DNA of 32,151 nucleotides from the NCBI RefSeq assembly GCF_028765575.1, contig NZ_JARACO010000033.1, forward strand, positions 1 to 32,151, written 5' to 3'. Below are positions 1-9,329 of this stretch, one piece after another. Source of the stretch: Aliivibrio sp. S3MY1. GTDB lineage: Bacteria > Pseudomonadota > Gammaproteobacteria > Enterobacterales > Vibrionaceae. The translations under genes were made by a program, and so were the position numbers. The notes beneath the pieces are model-generated. The model made no database searches. It saw only the letters and a list, made by a program, of their open reading frames with translations, and had not been told where the DNA came from. How positions within the stretch are numbered: the stretch's first letter is position 1; every line of letters starts with the position of its first letter.

Positions 1-7
1 TCTTTAA

Positions 8-39
8 AAGAACCCGATCTTTATGGTCGGGTTTTTTTA
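8..39 (+). terminator. Rho-independent terminator of the upstream unit
   Basis: A 9-bp stem (positions 11-19 with 25-33, one G-U pair) around the loop TTTAT is followed by a run of seven T. It points rightward, so it ends a transcript that enters from the left edge. Which gene it belongs to cannot be seen. Confidence 0.85.
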
Positions 40-113
40 TGTCTATAAGAAATTAGGTTAATTAATTGATGTCATTATTAAATGATTTGAAATTCAGGTT
101 ATTATTGGGTAAC

Positions 114-127
114 TTGATTGTAATCAC
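114..127 (+). promoter_or_regulatory. FNR-like binding site
   Basis: TTGAT-TGTA-ATCAC matches the FNR consensus TTGATNNNNATCAA at nine of ten defined positions. It lies about 124 bases upstream of the predicted start near 245, farther than the usual activating position, so its role, or an unseen nearer promoter, is uncertain. Anaerobic control would fit a fermentative decarboxylase. Confidence 0.45.
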
Positions 128-210
128 TTTATATTAAAGAGAAAGGTGGCAGTGTATGGATATATCTCGCCATTTTATTCTTTTTTGAATATATTTAGAT
201 TGTTTCGAGT

Positions 211-238
211 TTGACAAAAACGTTGATGTCGAGATAAT
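211..238 (+). promoter_or_regulatory. Sigma-70 promoter of oadGAB
   Basis: A perfect -35 TTGACA (211-216) and a -10 GATAAT (233-238) are separated by 16 bases. Transcription should start near 245, giving an untranslated leader of about 85 bases before oadG. Confidence 0.65.
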
Positions 239-330
239 CACTCTTTCTTTTTAGAATAAAAGAACAAAATTCGTTAGTAAATTACATACTAAATTGTACA
301 TTGTCACTATCATCATAAAAGGAATAAAAG

Positions 331-582
331 ATGACAGACATTGGAAGTCTACTATTGGAAGCTGCAACGCTAATGCTAACTGGCATGGGCGTCGTATTTG
401 TATTCCTCACCATTCTAGTCTACCTAGTTCAACTCATGTCTAAGTTGTTGCCTGTGGAGTTACCTCCAAAACAGGTACTAGCTGTCCAAAAAAATCTAGA
501 TCTCGATCAAACAACAGTACAGCCTCAAGTTATTGCGGCAATTTCTGCTGCGGTTAAATTACACCGTCAAAAGCATAAATAA
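331..582 (+). CDS. oadG: Oxaloacetate decarboxylase gamma subunit
   Basis: Small 83-residue membrane subunit of the sodium-pumping oxaloacetate decarboxylase. One hydrophobic helix (about residues 14-36, ending before MSKLL) anchors it in the inner membrane. The rest is a polar cytoplasmic tail with a proline-rich stretch (ELPPKQ), as in the OadG family, where the subunit holds the alpha and beta subunits together and binds zinc. The start is supported by AAAGGAAT shortly upstream. It is the first gene of the operon, 37 bases before oadA. Identification rests on size, topology and position beside clear oadA and oadB, since OadG proteins diverge strongly. Confidence 0.9.
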   Translation: MTDIGSLLLEAATLMLTGMGVVFVFLTILVYLVQLMSKLLPVELPPKQVLAVQKNLDLDQTTVQPQVIAAISAAVKLHRQKHK

Positions 583-619
583 TCTGTTTTAGGAAAATTA
601 TTACAAGGAGTTTGTAAGT

Positions 620-2401
620 ATGTCTAAACCACTTTCTATCACTGATGTGGTACTTCGTGACGCTCATCAATCACTCTTCGCGACTCGTATGCGCGTTGAA
701 GATATGCTGCCAATTGCTGAGCAGTTGGATAAGATAGGCTATTGGTCATTAGAAACATGGGGCGGTGCAACTTTCGATGCCTGTATTCGTTACCTAGGTG
801 AAGATCCGTGGGAGCGTTTGCGTTTATTGAAAAAGGCGATGCCTAATACACCAATGCAAATGCTATTACGTGGCCAAAACTTATTAGGTTACCGTCATTA
901 TGCGGATGATGTAGTAGAAAAATTTGTTGAACGAGCTCATGCCAACGGTATGGACGTATTCCGTATTTTTGATGCGATGAATGACGTAAGAAACTTTCAA
1001 ACAGCAGTAAAAGCAACGATTGATGTTGGTGCTCACGCGCAAGGCACTCTTTCTTATACCACTAGCCCTGTACATAATTTAGAGACATGGGTTGATCTAG
1101 CAAAACGTCTTGAAGATTTAGGCTGTCATTCTTTATGTATTAAAGATATGTCAGGCTTACTCAAACCATATGAAGCAGAAGAGCTAATCACTCGAATTAA
1201 AGCATCGTGTGATGTTCCTCTGGCGTTACATAGCCATGCAACAACGGGTTTATCTACAGCAACAGCATTGAAGGCTGTTGAGGCGGGCATTGATATTTTA
1301 GATACCGCTATCTCTTCTATGAGCCAAACTTATGGGCACACACCAACAGAAACCGTAGTGGCAATGCTAGAAGGTACAGGTCGTGATACTAATCTTAACC
1401 TTGAACAACTAGAACCGATTGCAACTTATTTCCGTGAAGTTCGTAAGAAATATGCGAAATTTGAAGGAAAAATGAAAGGTGTTGATTCACGAATTCTTAT
1501 TGCTCAAGTTCCTGGTGGAATGCTAACGAATATGGAAAGCCAACTTAAAGAGCAGGGTGCTGCTGATAAGATGGATGAAGTCTTGTTGGAGATCCCTAAG
1601 GTTCGTAAAGATCTTGGCTATATTCCATTAGTTACGCCGACCTCTCAAATTGTTGGTACTCAAGCGGTGATCAATGTTCTTACCGGTGAGCGCTATAAGA
1701 GCATCACAAAAGAAACCGCTGGTGTACTTAAAGGTGAGTACGGCGCAGCGCCTGCTGCCGTTGATGCAGAGTTGCAAGCACGAGTATTGGATGGTGCAGA
1801 AGCGATTACTTGTCGACCTGCTGATCTATTGAAATCTGAGCTTCATACTTTAACTGATGAATTGATTGCAAAAGCCAAAGAAGACAACATTGAATTAGCA
1901 GAACAACAAGTTGATGACGTTCTTACCTATGCATTGTTTCCACAAGTGGGTCTTAAGTTTCTTAACAATCGTAATAACCCTGATGCTTTTGAACCAGCTC
2001 CTGGTACAGAAAAAGACGAAGACGCTGTAAAAGTAGGTCCGGGTAAAGGTGGTATTGAATCTTACAGCGTTAAAGTTGATGGGCAGATTTATAATGTTGA
2101 AGTTGGTCCACAAGGCGTAATTTCTTCTGTTGCTCCAGTATCAGGACAACCAGCACCCGTTCAATCTCCTCAGTTATCAGCCGTAGATGCAGAGTCAGTT
2201 GATGCACCATTAGCGGGCAATATTTTTAAAGTATTGGTTCAGCCAGGCGCAGAAGTGATAGAAGGTGATGTACTACTTATCCTTGAAGCGATGAAGATGG
2301 AAACTGAAATCAGAGCATCACGTAATGGTACTGTGCAGGATATTTTAACTAAGGAAGGCGATGCGGTAGCTGTTGGTACACCGTTGCTTTCTCTAGCGTA
2401 A
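620..2401 (+). CDS. oadA: Oxaloacetate decarboxylase alpha subunit (biotin carboxyltransferase)
   Basis: Cytoplasmic 593-residue subunit that moves the carboxyl group of oxaloacetate onto biotin, giving pyruvate. The N-terminal TIM-barrel carboxyltransferase domain begins with the family motif [13 protein letters not shown] (residues 12-24). It is followed by the conserved PYC/OADA-type domain, a proline/alanine-rich linker around residues 500-530, and a biotinyl domain whose EAMKMET motif places the biotinylated lysine at K559. Length is normal for OadA. A strong AAGGAG precedes the ATG. It lies between oadG and oadB (12-base gap), so the three are one operon. No citrate lyase or citrate carrier genes are adjacent, so this looks like the stand-alone Vibrio OAD type rather than the copy in a citrate-fermentation cluster (inference). 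Confidence 0.96.
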   Translation: MSKPLSITDVVLRDAHQSLFATRMRVEDMLPIAEQLDKIGYWSLETWGGATFDACIRYLGEDPWERLRLLKKAMPNTPMQMLLRGQNLLGYRHYADDVVEKFVERAHANGMDVFRIFDAMNDVRNFQTAVKATIDVGAHAQGTLSYTTSPVHNLETWVDLAKRLEDLGCHSLCIKDMSGLLKPYEAEELITRIKASCDVPLALHSHATTGLSTATALKAVEAGIDILDTAISSMSQTYGHTPTETVVAMLEGTGRDTNLNLEQLEPIATYFREVRKKYAKFEGKMKGVDSRILIAQVPGGMLTNMESQLKEQGAADKMDEVLLEIPKVRKDLGYIPLVTPTSQIVGTQAVINVLTGERYKSITKETAGVLKGEYGAAPAAVDAELQARVLDGAEAITCRPADLLKSELHTLTDELIAKAKEDNIELAEQQVDDVLTYALFPQVGLKFLNNRNNPDAFEPAPGTEKDEDAVKVGPGKGGIESYSVKVDGQIYNVEVGPQGVISSVAPVSGQPAPVQSPQLSAVDAESVDAPLAGNIFKVLVQPGAEVIEGDVLLILEAMKMETEIRASRNGTVQDILTKEGDAVAVGTPLLSLA

Positions 2402-2413
2402 GGTAAGTTAAAC

Positions 2414-3544
2414 ATGGATGGTTTATTAATATTATGGAATGAAACCTCAATCGCTAATTTTAAGTTTGAACAACTTATTATGATTTTAGTGGGTTGTGGC
2501 CTTTTGTTCTTAGCGATAAAAAAAGGATTCGAGCCATTACTACTGTTACCAATTGGTTTTGGTGCCGTATTGGCTAATATTCCAAATGCAGGCTTTACTG
2601 AGCCTGGCGGCTTACTTTACTACGTCTATTACGTCGGGATTGAAACCGGTATTTTCCCACTTCTGATCTTTATGGGAGTAGGGGCAATGACGGACTTTGG
2701 GGCGTTAATTGCGAATCCAAAAACGTTATGGCTTGGTGCCGCGGCGCAAGTGGGTATTTTTGCGACATTATTTGGCGCAATCTTACTTAACTTTGTTCCT
2801 GGGATGGAGTTTACGCTAGCTGACGCTTCATCAATTGCAATTATTGGTGGTGCTGATGGACCTACCGCTATTTTCTTAGCCAGTAAGCTATCGCCTGATT
2901 TATTAGGGGCAATTGCTGTTGCTGCATATAGTTATATGGCATTAGTTCCAATTATTCAGCCGCCGATCATGAAGGCACTAACAACACCAGAAGAGCGTCA
3001 AATTAAGATGGCTCAACTGCGTCATGTTGGTAAAGCAGAGAAGATCATTTTCCCTCTTGCGGTATTATTGATGACGATTTTATTTTTACCATCAGCGACA
3101 CCACTGGTTGGGATGTTCTGTTTAGGTAATTTGATGAAAGAATCTGGTGTGGTTGATCGTTTATCGAATACTGCTCAAAATGAATTGATTAATGTCGTGA
3201 CTATTTTCTTAGGGTTAGGTGTTGGATCAAAACTAGAAGCGGAAACCTTTTTAAATGTTGAAACCTTGGGTATTCTACTGCTGGGCGCGGTTGCCTTTAG
3301 TGTAGGTACTGCTGGTGGTGTAATTATGGCTAAGATCTTAAACAAATATTCGAAAGAAGATATTAACCCATTAATTGGTGCAGCAGGGGTATCTGCGGTA
3401 CCAATGGCGGCTCGTGTTGTTAATAAAGTAGGACTAGAGGCAAACCCTCAAAACTTCTTATTAATGCATGCAATGGGACCTAATGTTGCTGGTGTACTCG
3501 GCTCTGCGGTTGCAGCTGGTATCTTATTAGCACTTGTTGGTTAA
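2414..3544 (+). CDS. oadB: Oxaloacetate decarboxylase beta subunit (sodium pump)
   Basis: Polytopic inner-membrane protein of 376 residues that decarboxylates carboxybiotin and exports sodium ions. Many hydrophobic helices are visible. The highly conserved segment [16 protein letters not shown] carries the aspartate known in the family as essential for sodium coupling, and [14 protein letters not shown] near residues 317-330 matches the second conserved ion-path region. The ATG follows TAAGGTAAG, which contains a Shine-Dalgarno core, 12 bases after oadA. A hairpin terminator follows directly, so oadB closes the operon. With OadA and OadG it couples breakdown of oxaloacetate to the sodium gradient used by the vibrio flagellum and transporters. 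Confidence 0.96.
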   Translation: MDGLLILWNETSIANFKFEQLIMILVGCGLLFLAIKKGFEPLLLLPIGFGAVLANIPNAGFTEPGGLLYYVYYVGIETGIFPLLIFMGVGAMTDFGALIANPKTLWLGAAAQVGIFATLFGAILLNFVPGMEFTLADASSIAIIGGADGPTAIFLASKLSPDLLGAIAVAAYSYMALVPIIQPPIMKALTTPEERQIKMAQLRHVGKAEKIIFPLAVLLMTILFLPSATPLVGMFCLGNLMKESGVVDRLSNTAQNELINVVTIFLGLGVGSKLEAETFLNVETLGILLLGAVAFSVGTAGGVIMAKILNKYSKEDINPLIGAAGVSAVPMAARVVNKVGLEANPQNFLLMHAMGPNVAGVLGSAVAAGILLALVG

Positions 3545-3565
3545 TATTAAGTCAAACTGAACAAT

Positions 3566-3596
3566 AAAAGGGTGCAGATGCGCCCTTTTTTATTTT
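3566..3596 (+). terminator. Terminator of oadGAB
   Basis: The stem AAAGGGTGC / GCGCCCTTT with loop AGAT (one T-G pair) is followed by a run of T. It lies 22 bases after oadB. Confidence 0.9.
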
Positions 3597-3638
3597 ATGC
3601 TTATTGCATATATTTTAGTTAATGGAATTAATGCAATC

Positions 3639-4070
3639 ATGTTTGATTGGTTTAATGCTGATTCTGCATTATGGGTATTATTTAGTTCAGGTTTTTTAAG
3701 TGCGACGTTATTACCAGGAGCATCAGAAGCCAGTTTAATTGCAACATTAAAATTAGACAGTTTTTCGATGTGGACAGTTATTGCTGTAGCAACATTGGGA
3801 AATACGCTAGGAGGCATAACAAATTATTGGTTTGGTTTGTTACTTCCTGATAAAACTTCTTCACAAAAACATGGTCATAAAGCCATTCAATGGATAAAAA
3901 AATATGGTTATTGGACGTTACTGTTCAGTTGGTTACCTGTTATTGGTGATCCCCTTTGTTTAGCGGCCGGATGGTTAAGAATGAAGTTCTGGCCATGTGT
4001 GATTTTAATAGGGATTGGCAAGGCTGCTCGATACGTTCTTCTATCGTTTGCAGTAAATGGAATATTATAG
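3639..4070 (+). CDS. yqaA: YqaA-type inner membrane protein (VTT/DedA-like)
   Basis: 143-residue membrane protein resembling E. coli YqaA. The family segment FLSATLLPGASEASL is followed by a glycine-rich LGNTLGGITNYWFG, a short basic cytoplasmic loop, and WLPVIGDPLCLAAGW before a last helix. These are the marks of the SNARE-associated/VTT (DedA-like) fold, linked in relatives to lipid handling; the function of YqaA itself is not established. An in-frame ATG at 3597 exists but would start at the T-run of the oadB terminator. The ATG at 3639 gives the usual YqaA length, so I chose it, though its Shine-Dalgarno is weak. The next gene starts 8 bases after its stop, which suggests co-transcription. 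Confidence 0.88.
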   Translation: MFDWFNADSALWVLFSSGFLSATLLPGASEASLIATLKLDSFSMWTVIAVATLGNTLGGITNYWFGLLLPDKTSSQKHGHKAIQWIKKYGYWTLLFSWLPVIGDPLCLAAGWLRMKFWPCVILIGIGKAARYVLLSFAVNGIL

Positions 4071-4078
4071 GATTTAAG

Positions 4079-6931
4079 ATGAAAAAATTATTAGGCCTCT
4101 CGATTATTTTAGCACTCTCAGGGTGCAGTAACTCAGAGTTTGAAGCCCCAAAAACATCAGCTCTACCAGAAGGTGTTACTTTGGTTGAGCAAGTGCTACC
4201 AAAAGAAGGGACAACGGTAATTCCATACCAAAAATACACATTAGAAAATGGATTAACGGTTATTTTAAGCCCAGATCATTCTGATCCGCTTGTGCATGTT
4301 GATGTGACTTATCATGTAGGCTCAGCACGAGAAGAGATAGGAAAATCAGGTTTTGCACATTTCTTTGAGCACATGATGTTCCAAGGCTCTGAAAATGTAG
4401 GCGACCAACAACATTTTAAAATTATTACAGAAGCGGGTGGTACATTAAACGGTACCACGAATCGTGATCGAACGAATTACTTTGAAACCGTGCCTGCTAA
4501 CCAATTAGAAAAAATGCTCTGGCTAGAGTCAGACCGTATGGGCTTCTTGATTGACGCCGTTTCTCAAAAGAAATTTGAGATCCAACGTAATACAGTGAAA
4601 AATGAACGTGGGCAGAATTATGATAACCGTCCATATGGATTGATTTATGAGCGTATGGGTGAGGCTTTATTTCCACAAAATCACCCTTATTCATGGCAGA
4701 CAATTGGCTATGTTGAAGATTTAGACCGAGTAGATGTTAATGATCTCAAAGCCTTCTTCTTGCGTTGGTACGGCCCTAATAATGCCGTAATCACTATCGG
4801 TGGTGATTTAGACAGCAAACAAACACTAGAGTGGGTGAACAAATACTTTGGTTCAATCCCTCGAGGGCCAGAAGTTGAAAATGCACCAAAGCAACCTGTG
4901 ACGTTGACAGAAAATCGCTTTATTACACTAGAAGATAGAATTCAACAGCCGATGGTAATGATTGGTTGGCCTACGACTTACCGAGGCGAGGAAACGGAAG
5001 CCAGTCTCGATATGTTAGCTACTTTGCTTGGTAATGGTAAAACAAGCTTGCTTTATCAAGAACTAGTGAAGACAGGTAAAGTTGTCGATACAGGTGCATT
5101 TCATGATTGTGCTGAACTGTCGTGTACCATGTATGTTTATGCGATGACAGACTCTGGTGATAATAACAGTTTAGCGTCTGCATACAGCGAGATCATGGAT
5201 GTTTTGGATAAGTTTGAAAAAGAGGGCGTATCAAAAACAGACCTAGCAGAAGTGCAGGGCAGTGCAGAAGCTGGGGCTATATTTGGTCTGCAATCGGTGT
5301 CAGGAAAAGTATCTCAACTCGCGTCAAATGAGACATTCTATGGTCAACCTAACCAGCTAGAGAAGCAGCTAGCAGAGTTAAAAGCCGTGACACCTAAAAA
5401 AGTGTCTCAAGCATTCGATACCTACATTGCTAACAAATATAAAGTGACACTGAGCGTTGTGCCTAAAGGGAAAACACAACTTCAAGTTGAAAAACCAAAC
5501 TTTATTACGCCTAAGCGAGAGTTGCCTGAATATCAAAAACTCGATGAAAATGATTTAGAAGTACGTAAAGCGGTTGATGATTTTGACCGTTCTATTATGC
5601 CTCAACCATCAAAGGGCATTACTGCGACAACACCTGATATCTATCGTGCAAAATTGACGAACGATATTGAAATACTAGGAACTGAAGCCATTGAAACGCC
5701 AACCATTCAATTACAAATAGCGATACCAGCAGGTAATCGATATGTAGAGAGAGGAAAGGAAGGATTAGCAGAGCTGACCGCGGCAATGATGGAAGAAGGA
5801 ACAACAGAGCGTTCTGCAGAAGAAATTCAAAAAGAGCTAGATAAATTAGGCAGTTCAATCTCATTTAATACAGGCACTTATACGACGACGATATCAATAG
5901 CATCGCTCACTAAAAATATTGATCAAACTCTAGCCATCGTTAATGACATGCTCTTTTCTCCTGCTTTTAAAGAGGCTGATTTTGAACGATTGAAAAAACA
6001 AGCGGTTGAAGGGTTAGTGTATGAGCATCAGAAACCATCGTGGTTAGCGTCCCAAGCAACTCGTGAGATTTTATTTGACGGGACTATTTTTGATCGCGCC
6101 GCTGATGGGTCATTGGAATCAGTGAAGAGTTTAACGATTGATGACATAAAGCAATTCTATAAAGAGAATTATACGCCAGTTTGCACTCAAGTTGTTTCAG
6201 TAGGCGATATTACTAAATCAGATCTTGTATCTAAATTATCTTTCTTAGCTGCTTGGCAAGGTAAAGCACCACGTTTATTAGCGCCACAGAAGCTACCGGT
6301 GTTGAATCAGCAAAAAATCTATCTGGTTAACAAACCCAATGCACCGCAGAGTGTGATCCGTTTCGTTCGTCAAGGTATGCAATACGATGCAACTGGAGAA
6401 CTATATAAAACTCAGTTAGCTAACTTTAATTTGGGCGGTAACTTCAATAGTCGAATTAACCAAAACCTTCGAGAAGATAAAGGCTACACCTACGGTGCTG
6501 GAGGTTATTTATTTGGTAATAAAGAAATAGGGATGTCGATTTTCTATGCTCAAGTTCGTGCAGACGTCACTTTAGAGTCAATTCAAGAATTTATTTCTGA
6601 AATGAAAAAATTTGAAACTGATGGCATGACGATGGATGAATTAAATTTCATGCGTTTAGCTGTGGGTCAACAAGATGCACTAAAGTATGAAACGCCAAGT
6701 CAGAAAGCGAGTTTATTAGGTAAGATCTTAACTTATTCACTAGATGAAGATTTTATTGATGAGCAAAATGAGCTGATAGCAACATTGGGTCGTAGTGATC
6801 TCAATACATTGGCTTCAAAATGGTTTGACCCTACACAATATCAAATTATTGTTGTTGGAGATGAACCATCATTAATGCCAAAATTGAAAACACTAGGATT
6901 ACCAGTAGAGTTACTAACCCCTAAGAAGTAA
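4079..6931 (+). CDS. Periplasmic M16 (insulinase/pitrilysin-family) zinc protease lipoprotein
   Basis: 950-residue predicted lipoprotein protease. The N-terminus is a signal peptide with lipobox LSGC, the lipidated cysteine being C16. Ser at +2 predicts sorting to the outer membrane. The first M16 domain holds the inverted zinc motif HFFEH (H94, E97, H98), with the third ligand probably E176 in KNERGQNYD. The C-terminal half is a second M16 module with the conserved NLREDKGYTYGAGG segment that helps bind peptide in this family. Two M16 pairs in one chain are typical of bacterial M16B enzymes of this size, which degrade peptides rather than folded proteins. The frame is open upstream to 3956, but the ATG at 4079, after ATAGGAT and starting the signal peptide, is clearly the start. 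Its physiological substrate is unknown. Confidence 0.93.
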   Translation: MKKLLGLSIILALSGCSNSEFEAPKTSALPEGVTLVEQVLPKEGTTVIPYQKYTLENGLTVILSPDHSDPLVHVDVTYHVGSAREEIGKSGFAHFFEHMMFQGSENVGDQQHFKIITEAGGTLNGTTNRDRTNYFETVPANQLEKMLWLESDRMGFLIDAVSQKKFEIQRNTVKNERGQNYDNRPYGLIYERMGEALFPQNHPYSWQTIGYVEDLDRVDVNDLKAFFLRWYGPNNAVITIGGDLDSKQTLEWVNKYFGSIPRGPEVENAPKQPVTLTENRFITLEDRIQQPMVMIGWPTTYRGEETEASLDMLATLLGNGKTSLLYQELVKTGKVVDTGAFHDCAELSCTMYVYAMTDSGDNNSLASAYSEIMDVLDKFEKEGVSKTDLAEVQGSAEAGAIFGLQSVSGKVSQLASNETFYGQPNQLEKQLAELKAVTPKKVSQAFDTYIANKYKVTLSVVPKGKTQLQVEKPNFITPKRELPEYQKLDENDLEVRKAVDDFDRSIMPQPSKGITATTPDIYRAKLTNDIEILGTEAIETPTIQLQIAIPAGNRYVERGKEGLAELTAAMMEEGTTERSAEEIQKELDKLGSSISFNTGTYTTTISIASLTKNIDQTLAIVNDMLFSPAFKEADFERLKKQAVEGLVYEHQKPSWLASQATREILFDGTIFDRAADGSLESVKSLTIDDIKQFYKENYTPVCTQVVSVGDITKSDLVSKLSFLAAWQGKAPRLLAPQKLPVLNQQKIYLVNKPNAPQSVIRFVRQGMQYDATGELYKTQLANFNLGGNFNSRINQNLREDKGYTYGAGGYLFGNKEIGMSIFYAQVRADVTLESIQEFISEMKKFETDGMTMDELNFMRLAVGQQDALKYETPSQKASLLGKILTYSLDEDFIDEQNELIATLGRSDLNTLASKWFDPTQYQIIVVGDEPSLMPKLKTLGLPVELLTPKK

Positions 6932-6941
6932 ATTTTATTAG

Positions 6942-6978
6942 AAAGACGGCAATATCAAGCATATATTGCCGTTTTTTC
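6942..6978 (+). terminator. Terminator of the yqaA-M16 protease unit
   Basis: Perfect 10-bp stem ACGGCAATAT / ATATTGCCGT (6946-6955 with 6963-6972), a 7-base loop and six T. Confidence 0.92.
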
Positions 6979-7066
6979 ATATCCAAGTCTCATTAAAATT
7001 TGTTAGTATCTCAGGATATAAATCAACATTATGATGTTGAACTTACCTCAATAGCGAGATTGTATT

Positions 7067-8632
7067 TTGACCGAATTTATCAACCGATTACAGAAAGTCG
7101 CTTCCAATCCTAAGGCATTTAAAAAAAATGGCCGAGGAATTGAAAGAGAGACTTTAAGATTTACTCTAGGTGCATCGCTTTCTTCTAAGCCACATCCAGT
7201 AGGCGTAGGTTCAGCATTAACGCATAAATACATAACAACAGATTTTGCAGAGTCTTTATTAGAGTTTATTACACCAGTATCAAATGATGTGGATACAGTA
7301 ATCCAACAACTTGAAGATGTGCATCACTATACGGTTTCACACATGGGTGAAGAGAAGCTATGGCCACTTTCTATGCCATGTTTTGTTACTCATGATGATG
7401 ATATTACGCTGGCACAATATGGCTCATCGAACGTAGGTCAACTTAAAACAACCTATCGTGAAGGCTTAAAGCGTCGATATGGTAGTGTGATGCAAGTGAT
7501 CTCTGGTGTGCACTTTAATTTCTCGTTCTCAACAGAGTTTTGGGATGAGTTATTTGGTAAGCAATCTGAACATGAAAGAAAAGAGTCAGTATCAGATGCT
7601 TACTTTGGTTTGATCCGTAACTATTATCGTTTTGGTTGGTTAATTCCGTATTTCTTCGGTGCGTCTCCTGCGCTATGTAGCTCATTTATTCAAGGTCGTG
7701 AAACGGCAATGGAGTTTGAAACATTAGGGAATACGCTTTATCTTCCTTATGCAACGTCTTTACGATTAAGCGATCTTGGTTATACCAATGATTCTCAAAG
7801 TGATTTAAAAATCAGTTTAAACAGCGTCAGTGAGTACGTTGATGGTTTAAATAAAGCAATACGTACACCATCAGAAGAATTTGCAAAAATTGGTTTAAAA
7901 GAAGGTGATAAGCACGTTCAATTGAATGCGAATGTATTGCAAATTGAAAATGAGCTGTATGCTCCAATCCGCCCTAAGCGTGTTGCTAAAAATGGTGAAA
8001 GGCCATCAGAAGCACTAGAAAGAGATGGCGTAGAATACATCGAAGTTCGCTCATTAGACGTAAATCCATTCAGTCCTGTAGGGGTTGATAAAGACCAAGT
8101 CCGTTTCTTAGACTTATTTTTAACATGGGCAGTATTGACTGATTCAGCACCAATGAATGACAGTGAAATGGCATGTTGGAAAGATAATTGGAATAAGATC
8201 GTTGAAAAAGGCCGTAAGCCAGGTTTAGAGTTGCAAATTGGCTGCCAAGGTGAGCGATTAACTCAAAAAGCCTGGGCTGAGCGAGTATTTGCTGATTTAC
8301 TTATTATCGCTAAAGAGATGGATGCGATTAATGGCGATGATGAATACCAACAAACTCATCAACGTTTAACGGCAATGATCAATGATCCTGAATTAACGAT
8401 ATCAGGCCGTTTACTTGCCGATACGAAAAAAGGTGGTGGTATTGGTAAAATAGGGTGTGATCTTGCGGTTCAACACCGCGAAACTCATCTTAATCACCAA
8501 TATGGCTACTATACTAAAGAAGAGTTAGATGCTGAGGTTGAGCGTTCTATTCTTGCCCAGAAAGAAATCGAAAATGCAGATACACAATCATTTTCTGATT
8601 ATTTAGACGATTACTTTAGTTACTTGAAGTAA
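7067..8632 (+). CDS. gshA: Glutamate-cysteine ligase
   Basis: 521-residue cytoplasmic enzyme for the first step of glutathione synthesis: ATP-dependent joining of glutamate and cysteine. It is a class I (gamma-proteobacterial) GshA with the early [10 protein letters not shown] segment, a nucleotide/metal-binding region around [11 protein letters not shown], and [12 protein letters not shown] in the second half. The start is TTG at 7067: an in-frame TAG lies 15 bases upstream and no ATG lies between, and the reading from TTG (MTEFINRL) matches the family N-terminus. E. coli gshA also starts with TTG, so low initiation efficiency may be a conserved trait. A weak GCGAG lies upstream. It is a single-gene unit ended by a strong terminator. 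Confidence 0.97.
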   Translation: MTEFINRLQKVASNPKAFKKNGRGIERETLRFTLGASLSSKPHPVGVGSALTHKYITTDFAESLLEFITPVSNDVDTVIQQLEDVHHYTVSHMGEEKLWPLSMPCFVTHDDDITLAQYGSSNVGQLKTTYREGLKRRYGSVMQVISGVHFNFSFSTEFWDELFGKQSEHERKESVSDAYFGLIRNYYRFGWLIPYFFGASPALCSSFIQGRETAMEFETLGNTLYLPYATSLRLSDLGYTNDSQSDLKISLNSVSEYVDGLNKAIRTPSEEFAKIGLKEGDKHVQLNANVLQIENELYAPIRPKRVAKNGERPSEALERDGVEYIEVRSLDVNPFSPVGVDKDQVRFLDLFLTWAVLTDSAPMNDSEMACWKDNWNKIVEKGRKPGLELQIGCQGERLTQKAWAERVFADLLIIAKEMDAINGDDEYQQTHQRLTAMINDPELTISGRLLADTKKGGGIGKIGCDLAVQHRETHLNHQYGYYTKEELDAEVERSILAQKEIENADTQSFSDYLDDYFSYLK

Positions 8633-8648
8633 CTGAGGTTAGGTTAAC

Positions 8649-8686
8649 AAAGCACTGTTATTTGATGAGTAACAGTGCTTTTTTAT
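8649..8686 (+). terminator. Terminator of gshA
   Basis: Perfect 12-bp stem AAAGCACTGTTA / TAACAGTGCTTT (8649-8660 with 8670-8681), loop TTTGATGAG, then a T-run. Confidence 0.93.
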
Positions 8687-8698
8687 TGAGTGATAATA

Positions 8699-9298
8699 AT
8701 GAATTATAAACTGATAATTGTTGCAGTAACATTTTCGGTGTTAACAGGGTGTGCGACGGCACCTCCAACTAAGCAAGATAACTTGTGTGATATTTTTCGT
8801 GAAAAAAGTGGTTGGTATGATGATGCCAAAGACATGACCGAAGAGTATGGAACCCCTATCAATGTTGCTATGGCCATTATGAAGCAAGAGAGTAGCTTTC
8901 GTTCTGATGTACGACCTCCAAGAACTAAACTATTAGGCTTTATTCCTTGGAGTCGCCCAAGCTCTGCTTATGGCTACGCTCAGGCCCAAGATCCTGTATG
9001 GGGAGAGTATGAAGAAGCAACTGGTGGAGGCTCTCGCAGTAGCTTTGATGACGCCATTATGTTTATAGGTTGGTATACTGATGGTACGCAAAAACAATTA
9101 GGGATCTCAAAGTGGGACCCATATAACCAATATCTTGCTTATCATGAAGGTCGTGGTGGTTATAAGCGTAAAAGCTATCAAAGAAAACCACAATTGATTA
9201 AGATAGCTCGTAAGGTCGAGTCTCAAGCAAAAACGTATGGCTGGCAATTAAAACAATGTAAAGCCGAACTTGAACGACAAAGTAGTTGGTGGTGGTAA
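8699..9298 (+). CDS. Small SLT-domain-like lipoprotein (probable lytic transglycosylase)
   Basis: 199-residue predicted lipoprotein. The signal peptide ends in lipobox LTGC (C18) with Ala at +2, so outer-membrane sorting is likely. The mature part holds MAIMKQESSFRSD, like the catalytic-glutamate motif of Slt-family murein transglycosylases, then SSAYGYAQAQDPVWGEYE, resembling the GxxQ segment. YLAYHEGRGGY resembles the AYN/GxG segment near the end of such domains. Two large aromatic loops and the C-terminal WWW are unusual. The gene sits between gshA and luxS, as I recall for other vibrios. A GTG at 8690 in the same frame would overlap the gshA terminator tail; the ATG at 8699 has GAG at a sensible distance. 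Enzymatic activity is inferred from motifs only. Confidence 0.8.
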   Translation: MNYKLIIVAVTFSVLTGCATAPPTKQDNLCDIFREKSGWYDDAKDMTEEYGTPINVAMAIMKQESSFRSDVRPPRTKLLGFIPWSRPSSAYGYAQAQDPVWGEYEEATGGGSRSSFDDAIMFIGWYTDGTQKQLGISKWDPYNQYLAYHEGRGGYKRKSYQRKPQLIKIARKVESQAKTYGWQLKQCKAELERQSSWWW

Positions 9299-9329
9299 GC
9301 CATCATTTCATAAATTAAAGGATTAGAAT

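Larger units (their letters stand above)
40..330 (+). promoter_or_regulatory. AT-rich control region of the oad operon
   Basis: About 290 bases without a convincing gene. It holds an FNR-like palindrome (114-127), a good sigma-70 promoter (211-238) and a 7-bp inverted repeat (TTCTTTT at 245-251, AAAAGAA at 258-264) that falls at the expected transcription start. The long upstream region suggests regulated expression of oadGAB. Confidence 0.6.

Noticed and set aside
3597-3638. Earlier ATG for yqaA, adding 14 residues
   Set aside because: It lies in the tail of the oadB terminator without a ribosome site, and the extra residues are not like the family.
3956-4078. N-terminal extension of the M16 protease overlapping yqaA
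   Set aside because: It would hide a clear lipoprotein signal peptide starting at 4079, which has a Shine-Dalgarno.
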